From Kaistia adipata DSM 17808 (GTDB taxonomy: Bacteria; Pseudomonadota; Alphaproteobacteria; Rhizobiales; Kaistiaceae), in contig NZ_AUHO01000007.1 of assembly GCF_000423225.1 (NCBI RefSeq), forward strand, positions 620,001 through 684,000: 64,000 bases of DNA. The letters run 5' to 3'. The notes under the pieces are model-generated. The model was not told the origin of the DNA and did no database searches. It worked only from the letters and a program-made list of their open reading frames with translations. Below are positions 34,411-43,170 of the stretch, piece after piece. A program made the position numbers and the translations under genes. The first letter of the stretch is position 1. Every line of letters starts with the position of its first letter.

Positions 34411-34797
34411 TCACCGGCGCGCGCTGTGCTCGCCGTCATTGACGCCCCGGTCGCCGACGAGCGTGTCGACGCTGTCCGCCTTTTCCGTGCGGTCGCGATA
34501 GATCGCGGCACGGGCGAGCAGCATCAGCGTCACCGGCGTCGTCACCGTGACGAAGACGGTGATGAGGAGTTCGTGCAGCACCGGGCGCGACTGCAGCACC
34601 GAGAAGCACAGCATCGAGGCGATCAGGATGGCGCCGGCGCCGCCGGTCGTGCCGAGCGTCGGCGCGTGCACGCGTTCGTAGAAGGTCTTGAAGCGGACGA
34701 GGCCGATGGTGCCGAGCAGGGTCAGGCCGGAGCCGAGCAGCAGCAGGAACGCGATCGCGAGCGCGGCCCAGGCGGGAAGGTCGTGCAGCCCGCTCAT
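34411..34797 (-). CDS. mnhG: Monovalent cation/H+ antiporter subunit G
   Basis: 128 residues, three membrane segments. Family core: LLLGSGLTLLGTIGLVRFKTFYERVHAPTLGTTGGAGAILIASML. The C-terminal tail (DRTEKADSVDTLVGDRGVNDGEHSARR) is hydrophilic. Last gene of the seven-subunit-equivalent operon; its start overlaps the F stop by four bases. Part of the Mrp/Pha complex that exchanges Na+ or K+ for H+ and supports growth at high pH or salt. In rhizobia the pha genes are called phaA-G. Confidence 0.93.
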   Translation of the reverse strand: MSGLHDLPAWAALAIAFLLLLGSGLTLLGTIGLVRFKTFYERVHAPTLGTTGGAGAILIASMLCFSVLQSRPVLHELLITVFVTVTTPVTLMLLARAAIYRDRTEKADSVDTLVGDRGVNDGEHSARR

Positions 34798-35075
34798 TCG
34801 ATCACCTCGCCGCGCATCAGGAACTTGGCCAGCGCCGCCGTCGAGACGAAGCCGAGCAGCGCGATGACGAGGGCCGCCTCGAAGTAGATCATGCTGCCGT
34901 TGCGGATGCCGAAGGTCAGGATCAGCAGCATGCCGCAGACATAGATGGCGTCGACGCCGAGCACGCGGTCCTGCGCGCGCGGGCCGACGAGGATGCGGTA
35001 GGCGGCGCAGGCCATGGCCGCGGCCAGCATCAGCTGGGAGGCCAGCAGCGACCAGAGGAGGATGGTCGTGCTCAT
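34794..35075 (-). CDS. mnhF: Monovalent cation/H+ antiporter subunit F
   Basis: 93 residues, three membrane segments. Family motif YRILVGPRAQDRVLGVDAIYVCGMLLI, then IYFEAALVIALLGFVSTAALAKFLMRGEVIE. Start at 35075 overlaps the E stop by four bases. Small essential membrane subunit of the Mrp-type antiporter. Confidence 0.93.
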   Translation of the reverse strand: MSTTILLWSLLASQLMLAAAMACAAYRILVGPRAQDRVLGVDAIYVCGMLLILTFGIRNGSMIYFEAALVIALLGFVSTAALAKFLMRGEVIE

Positions 35076-35557
35076 TCGAAGATCTCCCTCAGCAACTGCT
35101 CGTAGCGCGTCTGGATGGTCTCGATCCACGCGTCGCGGTCGACCAGGTCCAGCACGTGGATCAGCAACCGGCCATTGTCGGCGTGATACTCGACCCAGGC
35201 GGTGCCCGGTGTCGCCGTCACGATGCAGGCGAGGACGGCGAGGCCGGTGCGGTCGCGCAGCGTCAGCGGAATGACGACGAAGCCCGGCCGGCGCTCGCGG
35301 CGCCCGCCGCTCAAGACGAGGCCGGCGACGGCGACGTTGGAATGGTAGATGTCGACCAGCACGCGCCCGATCAGCACCGGGATCTTGTGCCACTTGCGGA
35401 TGCGCGGCTTGTCCGGCTGCAGCGCCGCCATGGAGAGGCTGGCGACCAGCGCGATGATGGTGCCGAGGATCAGGTGGCCGAGCGAGAAGCTGTTCAGGAG
35501 CAGCCACATCACGATCAACGACGCCGTCAGCAGCGGATAGGGCAGGAGCCGCCTCAT
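35072..35557 (-). CDS. mnhE: Monovalent cation/H+ antiporter subunit E
   Basis: 161 residues: two N-terminal membrane segments (LLPYPLLTASLIVMWLLLNSFSLGHLILGTIIALVASL) and a cytosolic domain with VLIGRVLVDIYHSNVAVAGLVL, TLRDRTGLAVLACIVTATPGTAWVEY and a C-terminal helix. This is the usual MnhE/PhaE layout. Overlaps both neighbours by four bases, so it is translationally coupled within the operon. Confidence 0.93.
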   Translation of the reverse strand: MRRLLPYPLLTASLIVMWLLLNSFSLGHLILGTIIALVASLSMAALQPDKPRIRKWHKIPVLIGRVLVDIYHSNVAVAGLVLSGGRRERRPGFVVIPLTLRDRTGLAVLACIVTATPGTAWVEYHADNGRLLIHVLDLVDRDAWIETIQTRYEQLLREIFE

Positions 35558-37206
35558 GGCGTCGCCTCCTGCGCCGTCGGCGCGGCCGGCGGCGGCACGC
35601 GCGGCGCCGTCATGACGTTGCGGATATAGGTGTGCGGCGTATGCAGCGCCTGCGCCGTCTGGTCCATGTAGCGCATGACCGGGCCACCGAAGATGGTCAG
35701 CCCGACGCAGAGCGCCAGCAGGAAGGCGACCGGCGCGATTTCCATCAGCAGCACGCGCGGCACGATGCCCTCGATCGGCGCCCAGAAGGCCTGGATGCCG
35801 GAGCGGGTCAAAGAGATCATCGCCGCGAGGCCGGAGAGGACCAGCAGCACGACGAAGGCCCAGATCGCGACCGAGAGATTGCCGCCCTCGGTCAGGCCTT
35901 CCGGATTGAGCAGCGCCGTCAGGATCGCGAACTTGCCGATGAAGCCGGAAAGCGGCGGCAGGCCGGCGAGCAGCAGGCCGCAGGCGGCGAAGCAGAGGCC
36001 GAGAATGGCGAGGGTCGCGGGAATGGCGACGCCGATCTCCTCCTCGGTCTCCTCTTCCTCGAGATCTTCGCCATAGGCGTCGAGGGTGATGGCGAGCACG
36101 CCGGCCGACGGATCCTGCACGCGGTCGATCAATTCGATCAGCAGGAAGAAGGCGCTGATGGCAAGCGTCGAGCTGACCATGTAGTAGAGCGCGCCGGCGG
36201 TGGCGGAGACATTGGCGATGCCGATCGCCGCCAGCATCGTGCCGGACGAGACGAGGATGTAGTAGCCGGCGAGGCGGCCCTTGGCCTGTGACGCCATCAC
36301 GCCGATGGCGCCGAAGGCAATGGTCGCCATGCCGCCGACGAGCAGCCAGGAATCGCCGAAGCCGCTCGAGGGACCCGCCTCGACGCCGAACAGCAGCGGC
36401 GACAGGCGGAGCAGCACATAGACGCCGACCTTGGAGAGGATGGCGAACAGCGCGGCGACCGGCGCGGCGGCGGCGTTATAGGCGGTAGGCAGCCAGAAGC
36501 CGAGCGGCCACATGCCGGCCTTGACGAGGAAGGCGATGCCGAGAATGCCGGCGCCGGCGTCGAGCAGCATGCGGTCGGAGGCCGGGACGGCGCCGATCCG
36601 GAGCGCCAGGTCGGCCATGTTGAGCGTGCCGGTCACGCCATAGATCATGGCGACGCCGATCAGGAACAGCGACGAGGCGGCGAGATTGACGACGACATAG
36701 TGCATGCCGGCCTTGACCCGGCCTTGTCCGGAGCCGTGCAGCACCAGGCCGTAGGACGAGGCCAGCATCACCTCGAAGAAGACGAAGAGGTTGAACAGGT
36801 CGCCGGTCAGGAAGGCGCCGTTGACGCCCATCAGCAGGAACTGGAACAGCGTGTGGAAATGCGGTCCGCTGCGGTGCCAGCGCGCCAGCGAATAGACGAC
36901 GGCGGCCAGCGCCAGCATCGCCGTCAGCACCAGCATCAGCGCCGAGAGACGGTCGAGCACCAGTACGATGCCGAACGGGGCGGGCCAGTTGCCGAGCAGA
37001 TAGACGCTCGTCACCGGCGTGTTGGTTTCGGTCGGCGTGTTGGCGTAGTCGAGCAAGGCGATCGCCACCAGCGCCAGGGCGATGGTCGACAGCACGTTGA
37101 CGGCGGCCTTCAGCACATGCCGGCGTTCGTCGATCAGCAGCAGCGCCGCGCCGGTCATGACCGGCAGTAGGATCGGCACGATCACGAGTTGTTCGGCCCA
37201 GGTCAT
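35554..37206 (-). CDS. mnhD: Monovalent cation/H+ antiporter subunit D
   Basis: 550 residues, about 14 membrane segments, homologous to the NuoL/M/N proton-pumping subunits. Core motif GVNGAFLTGDLFNLFVFFEVMLASSYGLVLHG and later LVKAGMWPLGFWLPTAYNAAAAPVAALFAILSKVGVY, which contain the conserved membrane Glu and Lys residues. An acidic insertion (YGEDLEEEETEEEIG) lies around residue 380. Needed for ion exchange with subunit A. Confidence 0.94.
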   Translation of the reverse strand: MTWAEQLVIVPILLPVMTGAALLLIDERRHVLKAAVNVLSTIALALVAIALLDYANTPTETNTPVTSVYLLGNWPAPFGIVLVLDRLSALMLVLTAMLALAAVVYSLARWHRSGPHFHTLFQFLLMGVNGAFLTGDLFNLFVFFEVMLASSYGLVLHGSGQGRVKAGMHYVVVNLAASSLFLIGVAMIYGVTGTLNMADLALRIGAVPASDRMLLDAGAGILGIAFLVKAGMWPLGFWLPTAYNAAAAPVAALFAILSKVGVYVLLRLSPLLFGVEAGPSSGFGDSWLLVGGMATIAFGAIGVMASQAKGRLAGYYILVSSGTMLAAIGIANVSATAGALYYMVSSTLAISAFFLLIELIDRVQDPSAGVLAITLDAYGEDLEEEETEEEIGVAIPATLAILGLCFAACGLLLAGLPPLSGFIGKFAILTALLNPEGLTEGGNLSVAIWAFVVLLVLSGLAAMISLTRSGIQAFWAPIEGIVPRVLLMEIAPVAFLLALCVGLTIFGGPVMRYMDQTAQALHTPHTYIRNVMTAPRVPPPAAPTAQEATP

Positions 37207-37547
37207 TGGCTGGGCTCCCGGCCGTCGACATGGTCGCTGCCGGTCAGGCCGCGCGACGCCAGCAGCACGACGAGGAACAGCGCCGTCGTGGCGAAGCCGA
37301 TGACGATCGCCGTCAGCACCAGCGCCTGCGGGATCGGATCGGCGAAATCGGCCGGATTGGCGACCGCGCCGGAGGTGAGCACGGGCGGCGCCGCCGTCTT
37401 CAGCCGGCCCATCGAGAAGATGAACAGGTTGACGCCATAGGCGATCAGCGACAGGCCGATGATGACCTGGTAGGTGCGCGGCCGGAACAGCAGCCAGACG
37501 CCGGAGCCGATCAGGACGCCGATGCCGATCGAGAGGACGAGTTCCAT
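37203..37547 (-). CDS. mnhC: Monovalent cation/H+ antiporter subunit C
   Basis: 114 residues, three membrane segments, NuoK homologue. IGIGVLIGSGVWLLFRPRTYQVIIGLSLIAYGVNLFIFSMG and DPIPQALVLTAIVIGFATTALFLVVLLA are the family segments. It overlaps the fused AB gene by one base upstream and the D start by four downstream. Confidence 0.94.
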   Translation of the reverse strand: MELVLSIGIGVLIGSGVWLLFRPRTYQVIIGLSLIAYGVNLFIFSMGRLKTAAPPVLTSGAVANPADFADPIPQALVLTAIVIGFATTALFLVVLLASRGLTGSDHVDGREPSQ

Positions 37548-40465
37548 CAGGCGGCCTCCTCTTCGGCGGCGGCGGCCGCGCGGGCGCTGCGCAGGCGGCG
37601 GATCGACTGGTGCGCGATCGCGATCAGCATCAGGCTGGTCGCGCCGAGCACGAGCGAGAAGACGCCGAAGTCGAACAGCGTCGCGCTCGCCGCTGGCACG
37701 GCGCCAATCAGCGGCAGCTCGACATATTGCGAATGCGAGGTCAGGAACGGATAGCCGAACACCCAGGACCCGGAACCGACGACGGCGGCGAGCAGGATGC
37801 CGAGGCCGATCCAGCGGACGGGCAGCACGCGCAGCCGGTCCTCCACCCAGATCGTGCCGGCGGCCATGTATTGCAGGATGAAGGCGGAGGCCATGGCGAC
37901 GCCGGCCGCGAAGCCGCCGCCCGGCAGGTCATGGCCACGCACGAACAGATAGGCCGCGAACACGATGATGACGGGGAACAGCCACTGCATGATCAGCGCC
38001 GGGACCAGCAGGTAGTCGCTGATCGTGTCGCCGACTTTGCGGTCGGGCTGGGCGTCGTCATGCGCATTCTGGATCCGTTGCTGTTCGGGCGATTCGATGC
38101 TGTCGGGGGCGGGGCGGAAACGGCGCAGCAGCGCGAACACGGTGAGCGCGACGATGCCGAGCACGGTGATCTCGCCGAAGGTGTCGAAGCCGCGGAAGTC
38201 GACCAGGATGACGTTGACGACGTTCTTGCCGCCGCCTTCCGAATAGGCCTTCTCGATGAAGTAGTCGGCGATGGTGGCGGGCTGGGTCCGCGTCATGATC
38301 GCATAGGAGACCAGCATGGCGCCGCCGCCGACGGCGATCGCCATGGCGAAGTCGCGGTAGCGGCGGACCTTGGCCATCAGCGGCACGGAATCCGGCACGA
38401 TCTCGGCCGACCGCTTCGGCAGCCAGCGCAGGCCGAGCAGGATCAGCACCGTGGTGACCACCTCGACGAGCAGCTGCGTCACGGCGAGGTCCGGCGCCGA
38501 CAGCCACAGGAAGGTGATGCAGGTGACGAGGCCGGCGACGCCGAGCAGCATCAGTGACACCAGGCGATGGAACTTGGCCTGCCAGGCCGCGGTGACCGCG
38601 CAGACGATGGCGATGGCCCAGATGCCGACGAAGGCGGGATCGGCGCCGGCGAGCGACGGCGGCTTCAGGGCGAGGCCCTGCATCCAGATCGGCCAGGTCG
38701 CGGCGATCAGGGCGACGACGACGACGAGCCGCAGCTGCGGCTGCAGCCGGCGGGTGCCGAGATAGCCCTCGAGCAGGCGCGCCCAGCGCCAGGAGATCGC
38801 CACCATGATGCGCTCGAAGATGCGCTGGCCGTTCACCTTGCGCAGATAGGGCGGGCCTTCCTCCGAGGTCGCCAGATAGTTCTTCAGGCAGAGGAAGAAG
38901 ATGACGCCGGCGACGAACGCCCCGAGGCTCATCAGGAGCGGCAGGTTGAAGCCGTGCCAGACGGAAAGGCTGTATTCCGGCGTCGCGGCGCCGAGCACGG
39001 AGACCACGGCGGTGTGCAGGAACGGCCCGATCGTCAGGCCCGGGATGATGCCGACGACGAGGCAGGCGAGCACGAGCAGCAGGATCGGGAAGCGCATCCA
39101 GAACGGCGGCTCGTGCGGCTCGTGCGGCAGGTTGGTCGGCGGCGGGCCGAAGAAGGTGCCGTGGATGAAGCGCACCGAATAGGCGACGGCGAAGGCGCTG
39201 CCGACGAAGGCCGCATAGGGCGCGGCCGTGTCGAGGATCGAATTGACATGCGTCTCGATCGTCTCGGCGAAGAACATCTCCTTCGACAGGAAGCCGTTCA
39301 GGAGCGGCACGCCGGCCATCGCCGCGCTCGCCACCATGGCCAGCGTCGCCGTGAACGGCATGACGCGGAACAGGCCGCTCAGCCGTCGCATGTCGCGCGT
39401 TCCGGTCTCGTGGTCGATGATGCCGGCCGCCATGAACAGCGACGCCTTGAAGGTGGCGTGGTTCATCATGTGGAAGATGGCGGCGACGGCGCCGAGCGAG
39501 CTGCCGAGGCTGAGCAGCATGGTGATCAGGCCGAGATGGCTGATCGTCGAATAGGCGAGCAGGCCTTTGATGTCCTGCTGGAAGATGGCGAAATAGGAGC
39601 CGAGCAGGAAGGAGCACATGCCGGCGAGGCCGACGATCCAGAACCATTCCTCGGTGCCGGCCAGGACCGGCCAGAAGCGCGCCATCAGGAACACGCCCGC
39701 CTTCACCATGGTGGCGGAGTGCAGGAAGGCGGAGACCGGGGTCGGCGCCGCCATGGCGTTCGGCAGCCAGAAATGGAACGGGAACTGCGCGCTCTTGGTC
39801 AGCGCGCCGAGCAGCAGGAAGCAGAGCGTCGGCACGTAGAGCGGATGCGAGCGGATCAGCTCGCCCGAGGACAGGACCCTGTCGAGGTCGTAGCTGCCGA
39901 CGATGTGGCCGATGAGCAGCACGCCGACCAGCAGGCCGAGGCCGCCGATGCCGGTGATCGTCAGCGCCATGCGGGCGCCGTCGCGCGCGCCGGCATTGTG
40001 GTGCCAGTAGCCGATCAGCAGGAACGAGAAGATGCTCGTCATTTCCCAGAAGACGACGAGCAGGATCAGATTGCCCGACAGCACGATGCCCAGCATCGAG
40101 CCCATGAAGGCCAGGAAGAACGAGAAGAAGCGCGGGACGGGGTCGTCCGGCGACATGTAGTAGCGCGCATAGAGGACGACGAGCAGGGCGATCGCGCTGA
40201 CCAGCAGCGCGAACATCCAGGCGAAGCCGTCCATCCGCAGCGTGAAGTTCAAGTCGAGCGAGGGGATCCATTCGACGCGGTTGTGCACCGCGCCGTCACC
40301 GGCCACCGCCGGATAGAGGATGATCGCGAGGCACAGGCAGATCAGCGCGACGGCGCCGGCCAGGCCGGCCGCCATGTTGCGGGCATTGGTGGGAAGGATC
40401 GCAGCGAGAAAGCTGCCGGCAAACGGCAGGCCGACCATCAGAATCAGCGATGTGTCGTCTGCCAT
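37547..40465 (-). CDS. mnhA: Monovalent cation/H+ antiporter fused subunits A and B
   Basis: 972 residues from the ATG near 40465; a GTG 16 codons upstream is a less likely start. Residues 1 to about 790 are the NuoL-like A subunit, with many membrane helices including LLVVFWEMTSIFSFLLIGYWHHN and SGLFRVMPFTATLAMVASAAMAGVPLLNGFLSKEMFF. The C-terminal 180 or so are a complete B subunit (YLLVPALIMQWLFPVIIVFAAYLFVRGHDLPGGGFAAGVAMASAFILQYMA). A-B fusion is usual for alphaproteobacterial Pha systems. First gene of the operon. The promoter should lie in the 90-base gap shared with the divergent HTH gene. Confidence 0.94.
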   Translation of the reverse strand: MADDTSLILMVGLPFAGSFLAAILPTNARNMAAGLAGAVALICLCLAIILYPAVAGDGAVHNRVEWIPSLDLNFTLRMDGFAWMFALLVSAIALLVVLYARYYMSPDDPVPRFFSFFLAFMGSMLGIVLSGNLILLVVFWEMTSIFSFLLIGYWHHNAGARDGARMALTITGIGGLGLLVGVLLIGHIVGSYDLDRVLSSGELIRSHPLYVPTLCFLLLGALTKSAQFPFHFWLPNAMAAPTPVSAFLHSATMVKAGVFLMARFWPVLAGTEEWFWIVGLAGMCSFLLGSYFAIFQQDIKGLLAYSTISHLGLITMLLSLGSSLGAVAAIFHMMNHATFKASLFMAAGIIDHETGTRDMRRLSGLFRVMPFTATLAMVASAAMAGVPLLNGFLSKEMFFAETIETHVNSILDTAAPYAAFVGSAFAVAYSVRFIHGTFFGPPPTNLPHEPHEPPFWMRFPILLLVLACLVVGIIPGLTIGPFLHTAVVSVLGAATPEYSLSVWHGFNLPLLMSLGAFVAGVIFFLCLKNYLATSEEGPPYLRKVNGQRIFERIMVAISWRWARLLEGYLGTRRLQPQLRLVVVVALIAATWPIWMQGLALKPPSLAGADPAFVGIWAIAIVCAVTAAWQAKFHRLVSLMLLGVAGLVTCITFLWLSAPDLAVTQLLVEVVTTVLILLGLRWLPKRSAEIVPDSVPLMAKVRRYRDFAMAIAVGGGAMLVSYAIMTRTQPATIADYFIEKAYSEGGGKNVVNVILVDFRGFDTFGEITVLGIVALTVFALLRRFRPAPDSIESPEQQRIQNAHDDAQPDRKVGDTISDYLLVPALIMQWLFPVIIVFAAYLFVRGHDLPGGGFAAGVAMASAFILQYMAAGTIWVEDRLRVLPVRWIGLGILLAAVVGSGSWVFGYPFLTSHSQYVELPLIGAVPAASATLFDFGVFSLVLGATSLMLIAIAHQSIRRLRSARAAAAAEEEAA

Positions 40466-40556
40466 TCTCGAACCAGGACCCGCTTCCGTCAGGCACCCAT
40501 TGCCTGATTTCACCCATTATGGTTGACTTCCGGGACGTTAGGCAAGGCACGAAACG

Positions 40557-40847
40557 ATGAATTTGCTACCGGAGCAATGTCGGGCCGCGCGCGGGCTCCT
40601 GAACTGGACCCAGGAGCATCTCGCGACGAGCGCGGGCGTCTCGCGCAGCACGATCAAGGACTTCGAGTGCAATCGCCATGCGATTCACCGCGCAACCGAG
40701 GTTCTCCTGATCAAGGCTCTCGAGGCGGGCGGCGTGCGCCTGATTCCGGCCGAGGAGGAAGGGCCGGGCGTCCGCCTCAGCGGCAAGCCATCCGCCGATC
40801 CCGCCGACCCCGCGTCCCCGTGCGCGCCGCTCTCGGCGGCGGAATAG
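40557..40847 (+). CDS. Small XRE-type HTH regulator
   Basis: 96 residues. N-terminal helix-turn-helix: MNLLPEQCRAARGLLNWTQEHLATSAGVSRSTIKDFECNRHAIHRAT (residues 1-47), a Cro/CI-type domain common in short alphaproteobacterial regulators. The region LLIKALEAGGVRLIPAEEEGPGVRL is typical of this group, and the Pro/Ala/Ser-rich C-terminus looks disordered. It diverges from the antiporter operon and could regulate it, but no palindrome in the 90-base gap supports this. Confidence 0.82.
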   Translation: MNLLPEQCRAARGLLNWTQEHLATSAGVSRSTIKDFECNRHAIHRATEVLLIKALEAGGVRLIPAEEEGPGVRLSGKPSADPADPASPCAPLSAAE

Positions 40848-40880
40848 AAAAAGGGCCGCCGCGCCGAAGCGCGGCGGCCC
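40848..40880 (-). terminator. Intrinsic terminator of the first amino-acid-type ABC operon
   Basis: Perfect 12-base GC-rich stem (40853-40864 with 40869-40880, GGGCCGCCGCGC and complement) with a CGAA tetraloop. On the minus strand it is followed by TTTTTC. It lies 38 bases past the stop of the solute-binding protein, a textbook rho-independent terminator for that operon; it also closes the convergent HTH gene region. Confidence 0.88.
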
Positions 40881-40917
40881 CTGATGGACCAGCGGAGCGT
40901 GGCTTGCGCCGCGCTGC

Positions 40918-41712
40918 TTACTTCATGTCCGCGAGGTACGGGGTCAGGTCGAGCTTGGCACCCATGTGCTTCTCGAAGATCGCCGAGAGCGAACCGTCGG
41001 CGGCGCCCTTCTTGACCCAGTCCTGCAGCCAGGCCTTCAGCTCGGGCGAGTTCTGGCGCAGGCCGATGCCCAGCGGCTGCTGGACGACGTCGGCCTTCGG
41101 CTCGAGCTCCTTGGCCGGGTAGCGCTCGGCGAGCGTCAGGTACATGCCGTAGGGCGCGCACATGGCATCGACCTGGCCGGACATCAGCGCGGTGATGGTG
41201 GTCGCGTCATCGTCGAAGCGGACGAGCTTGGTGTCGGCAGGCGCCTTCTTGGTCAGCTCGGTGTCCTGCAGGTTGCCGCGGACGACGCCGACTCGCTTGC
41301 CGGACAGGTCCTCGAGCGACTTGATCTCGACGCCCTTCGGCCCGAACACGATCAGACGGTTGACCGAGTAGGGGACGAAGTCGACGACCTTGGCGCGCTC
41401 GGGCGTGATCGCGAAGGACGAGACGACGATGTCGGTCTTGTTCGTCAGCAGGAACGGCACGCGGTTCGGGCCGGTGACCTCGACGAGCTTCATCTTGACG
41501 CCCAGGTCCTGGGCCAGCTTGTTGGCGACTTCGACGTCGGCGCCGGCCGGCTTCAGGTCGGCGTCGGTCATGCCCCATGGCGGCGCGCCGAGGTCGATCG
41601 CGATCGCGATCTCGCCCTTGGCCTTGATGTCGGCCAGCTGGTCCGCCTTGGCGACGCCGGCGACGCCGAACGCGAGGGTCGCGGCGAGCGCGACCTGTGT
41701 CAGAAACTTCAT
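40918..41712 (-). CDS. Solute-binding protein, polar amino acid ABC family (operon 1)
   Basis: 264 residues with a signal peptide (MKFLTQVALAATLAFGVAGVAKA). Family 3 binding protein: IAIAIDLGAPPWGMTDADLKPAGADVEVANKLAQDLG, TGPNRVPFLLTNKTDIVVSSFAITPERAKVVDF, DLSGKRVGVVRGNLQDTE. The Arg in GPNRVPFL and the Asp in DDDATTITALMSGQVDA are in ligand-site positions. Family members bind amino acids, opines or other small carboxylates. It is last of four genes with the terminator directly after it. Paralogue of the protein at 46381. Confidence 0.9.
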   Translation of the reverse strand: MKFLTQVALAATLAFGVAGVAKADQLADIKAKGEIAIAIDLGAPPWGMTDADLKPAGADVEVANKLAQDLGVKMKLVEVTGPNRVPFLLTNKTDIVVSSFAITPERAKVVDFVPYSVNRLIVFGPKGVEIKSLEDLSGKRVGVVRGNLQDTELTKKAPADTKLVRFDDDATTITALMSGQVDAMCAPYGMYLTLAERYPAKELEPKADVVQQPLGIGLRQNSPELKAWLQDWVKKGAADGSLSAIFEKHMGAKLDLTPYLADMK

Positions 41713-41733
41713 AACGATACCTCCAGTTAGAAC

Positions 41734-42522
41734 TCAGAGACCGCTGCTCAGGAACTGCCGCAGCTCCGGGGTTTTCGGATCTGCGAAGATTTCCGCCGGC
41801 GGGCCTGCCTCCCAGACCTTGCCCTGGTGCATGAAGACGACGATGTCGGCGACACGGCGGGCAAAGGCCATTTCGTGCGTGACGAGGACCATGGTCATGC
41901 CGTCACGAGCGAGATCTTCCATGACCTTCAGCACTTCGCCGGTCAGTTCCGGATCGAGCGCGGAGGTCACTTCATCGAACAACAGCACCTTCGGGGAGAG
42001 GGCGAGCGAGCGGGCGATGGCGACGCGCTGCGCCTGGCCGCCCGAGAGCTGCTCCGGGAAGGCCTCGGCCTTGTCCCCCAGTCCGACGAGACCGAGCACC
42101 TTGTGGGCGATCGCATCGGCGTCGGCGCGCGACTTCTTCTGGACCGCCGTCAGCGCCAGGGTGATGTTGCGCAGCACGGTCAGGTGCGGGAACAGGTTGT
42201 AGCTCTGGAACACCATGCCGACTTCGGAGCGCAGGCGCTTGACCGAGGCGCGATCCGACATGCTGACCGGGTGGCCGCAGACCTTGATCGAGCCGCCATT
42301 GATCTCCTCGAGCGCGTTGATGCAGCGCAGCAAGGTGCTCTTGCCGGATCCGCTGCGCCCGACGATCGCGACCATGGTGCCGCGCTGGATCTCGAGCGAG
42401 ACGCCATGGAGGACCTGGAGAGGGCCGAAGTTCTTCGAAACGTTGTCGACGACGATGATCGGCTCGGCGCCCGGGACGGCTTCGTTCCGAGGACGCGTGC
42501 CGGCTGCTTCATTTACCGACAT
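41734..42522 (-). CDS. Amino-acid-type ABC transporter ATPase (operon 1)
   Basis: 262 residues. Walker A GRSGSGKST, Q-loop MVFQSYNLFPHLTVLRNI, signature LSGGQAQR, Walker B VLLFDEVTSALDPEL, H-loop VTHEMAFAR. GlnQ/HisP type. An N-terminal extension of about 20 residues precedes IIVVDNVSKNFG. The start overlaps the upstream permease stop by 14 bases. Drives the two permeases at 42509 and 43171. Confidence 0.93.
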   Translation of the reverse strand: MSVNEAAGTRPRNEAVPGAEPIIVVDNVSKNFGPLQVLHGVSLEIQRGTMVAIVGRSGSGKSTLLRCINALEEINGGSIKVCGHPVSMSDRASVKRLRSEVGMVFQSYNLFPHLTVLRNITLALTAVQKKSRADADAIAHKVLGLVGLGDKAEAFPEQLSGGQAQRVAIARSLALSPKVLLFDEVTSALDPELTGEVLKVMEDLARDGMTMVLVTHEMAFARRVADIVVFMHQGKVWEAGPPAEIFADPKTPELRQFLSSGL

Positions 42523-43156
42523 TGAGCTTCCTTTCGAAATGCCTGCTGGCGAGGGAGAGGGGGTAGCACATCGCGAAGTAGATGATGGCCACGAAGACGA
42601 AGGTGATGAACGGCTGGAACGTCGAGTTGTTGACGATCTGGCCGGCGCGGGCGAGCTCGACGAAACCGATGATCGAGGTGATCGACGTGTTCTTGATGAT
42701 CTGCACCATGAAGCCGACCGTCGGCGGGATCGCGATGCGCATCGCCTGCGGCAGGACCACGTAGCGATATTGCTGCGCGCGGGAGAGGCCGATGCAGTTC
42801 GACGCCTCCCACTGGGTCTTCGGCACCGACAGGATGCAGCCGCGCCAGATCTCGCCCAGGAAGGCCGAGGTGTAGAGCGTCAGCGACAGGCCGGCGGCGA
42901 CGATCGGGGGGATGTCGAGGCCCAGGATCGACAGGCCGAAATAGGCCAGGAACAGCACCACCAGCAGCGGCGTGCCCTGGATGATCTGGATATAGGCGCC
43001 CGACAGGAAGCGCAGCGCCTTGATCTCCGAGACGCGGCCGAGCGCCAGGATCAGGCCGACGATGCCGCCGCCGATGAAGGCGATCACCGAAAGCAGCAGC
43101 GTCCAGCGCGCAGCCTCGATCAGGTAGATGAGATGGGTGGACGAAAACGTGATCAT
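42509..43156 (-). CDS. Amino-acid-type ABC transporter permease (operon 1, second)
   Basis: 215 residues, HisM/GlnP type, about five membrane segments. Motifs: FLSGAYIQIIQGTPLLVVLFLAYFG (the conserved GTPLL site) and the EAA loop WEASNCIGLSRAQQYRYVVLPQAMRIAIPP. It forms the channel with the permease at 43171, 14 bases upstream. Very similar layout to the paralogue at 48023. Confidence 0.92.
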   Translation of the reverse strand: MITFSSTHLIYLIEAARWTLLLSVIAFIGGGIVGLILALGRVSEIKALRFLSGAYIQIIQGTPLLVVLFLAYFGLSILGLDIPPIVAAGLSLTLYTSAFLGEIWRGCILSVPKTQWEASNCIGLSRAQQYRYVVLPQAMRIAIPPTVGFMVQIIKNTSITSIIGFVELARAGQIVNNSTFQPFITFVFVAIIYFAMCYPLSLASRHFERKLNVGK

Positions 43157-43170
43157 GATTTCACCTCACC

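Noticed and set aside
38567-40507. A 646-codon plus-strand open frame opposite the antiporter A/B gene
   Set aside because: Repetitive Gln/Asp/Arg/Glu/Gly composition with no domain, antiparallel to a well-supported membrane protein gene. Antisense artefact.
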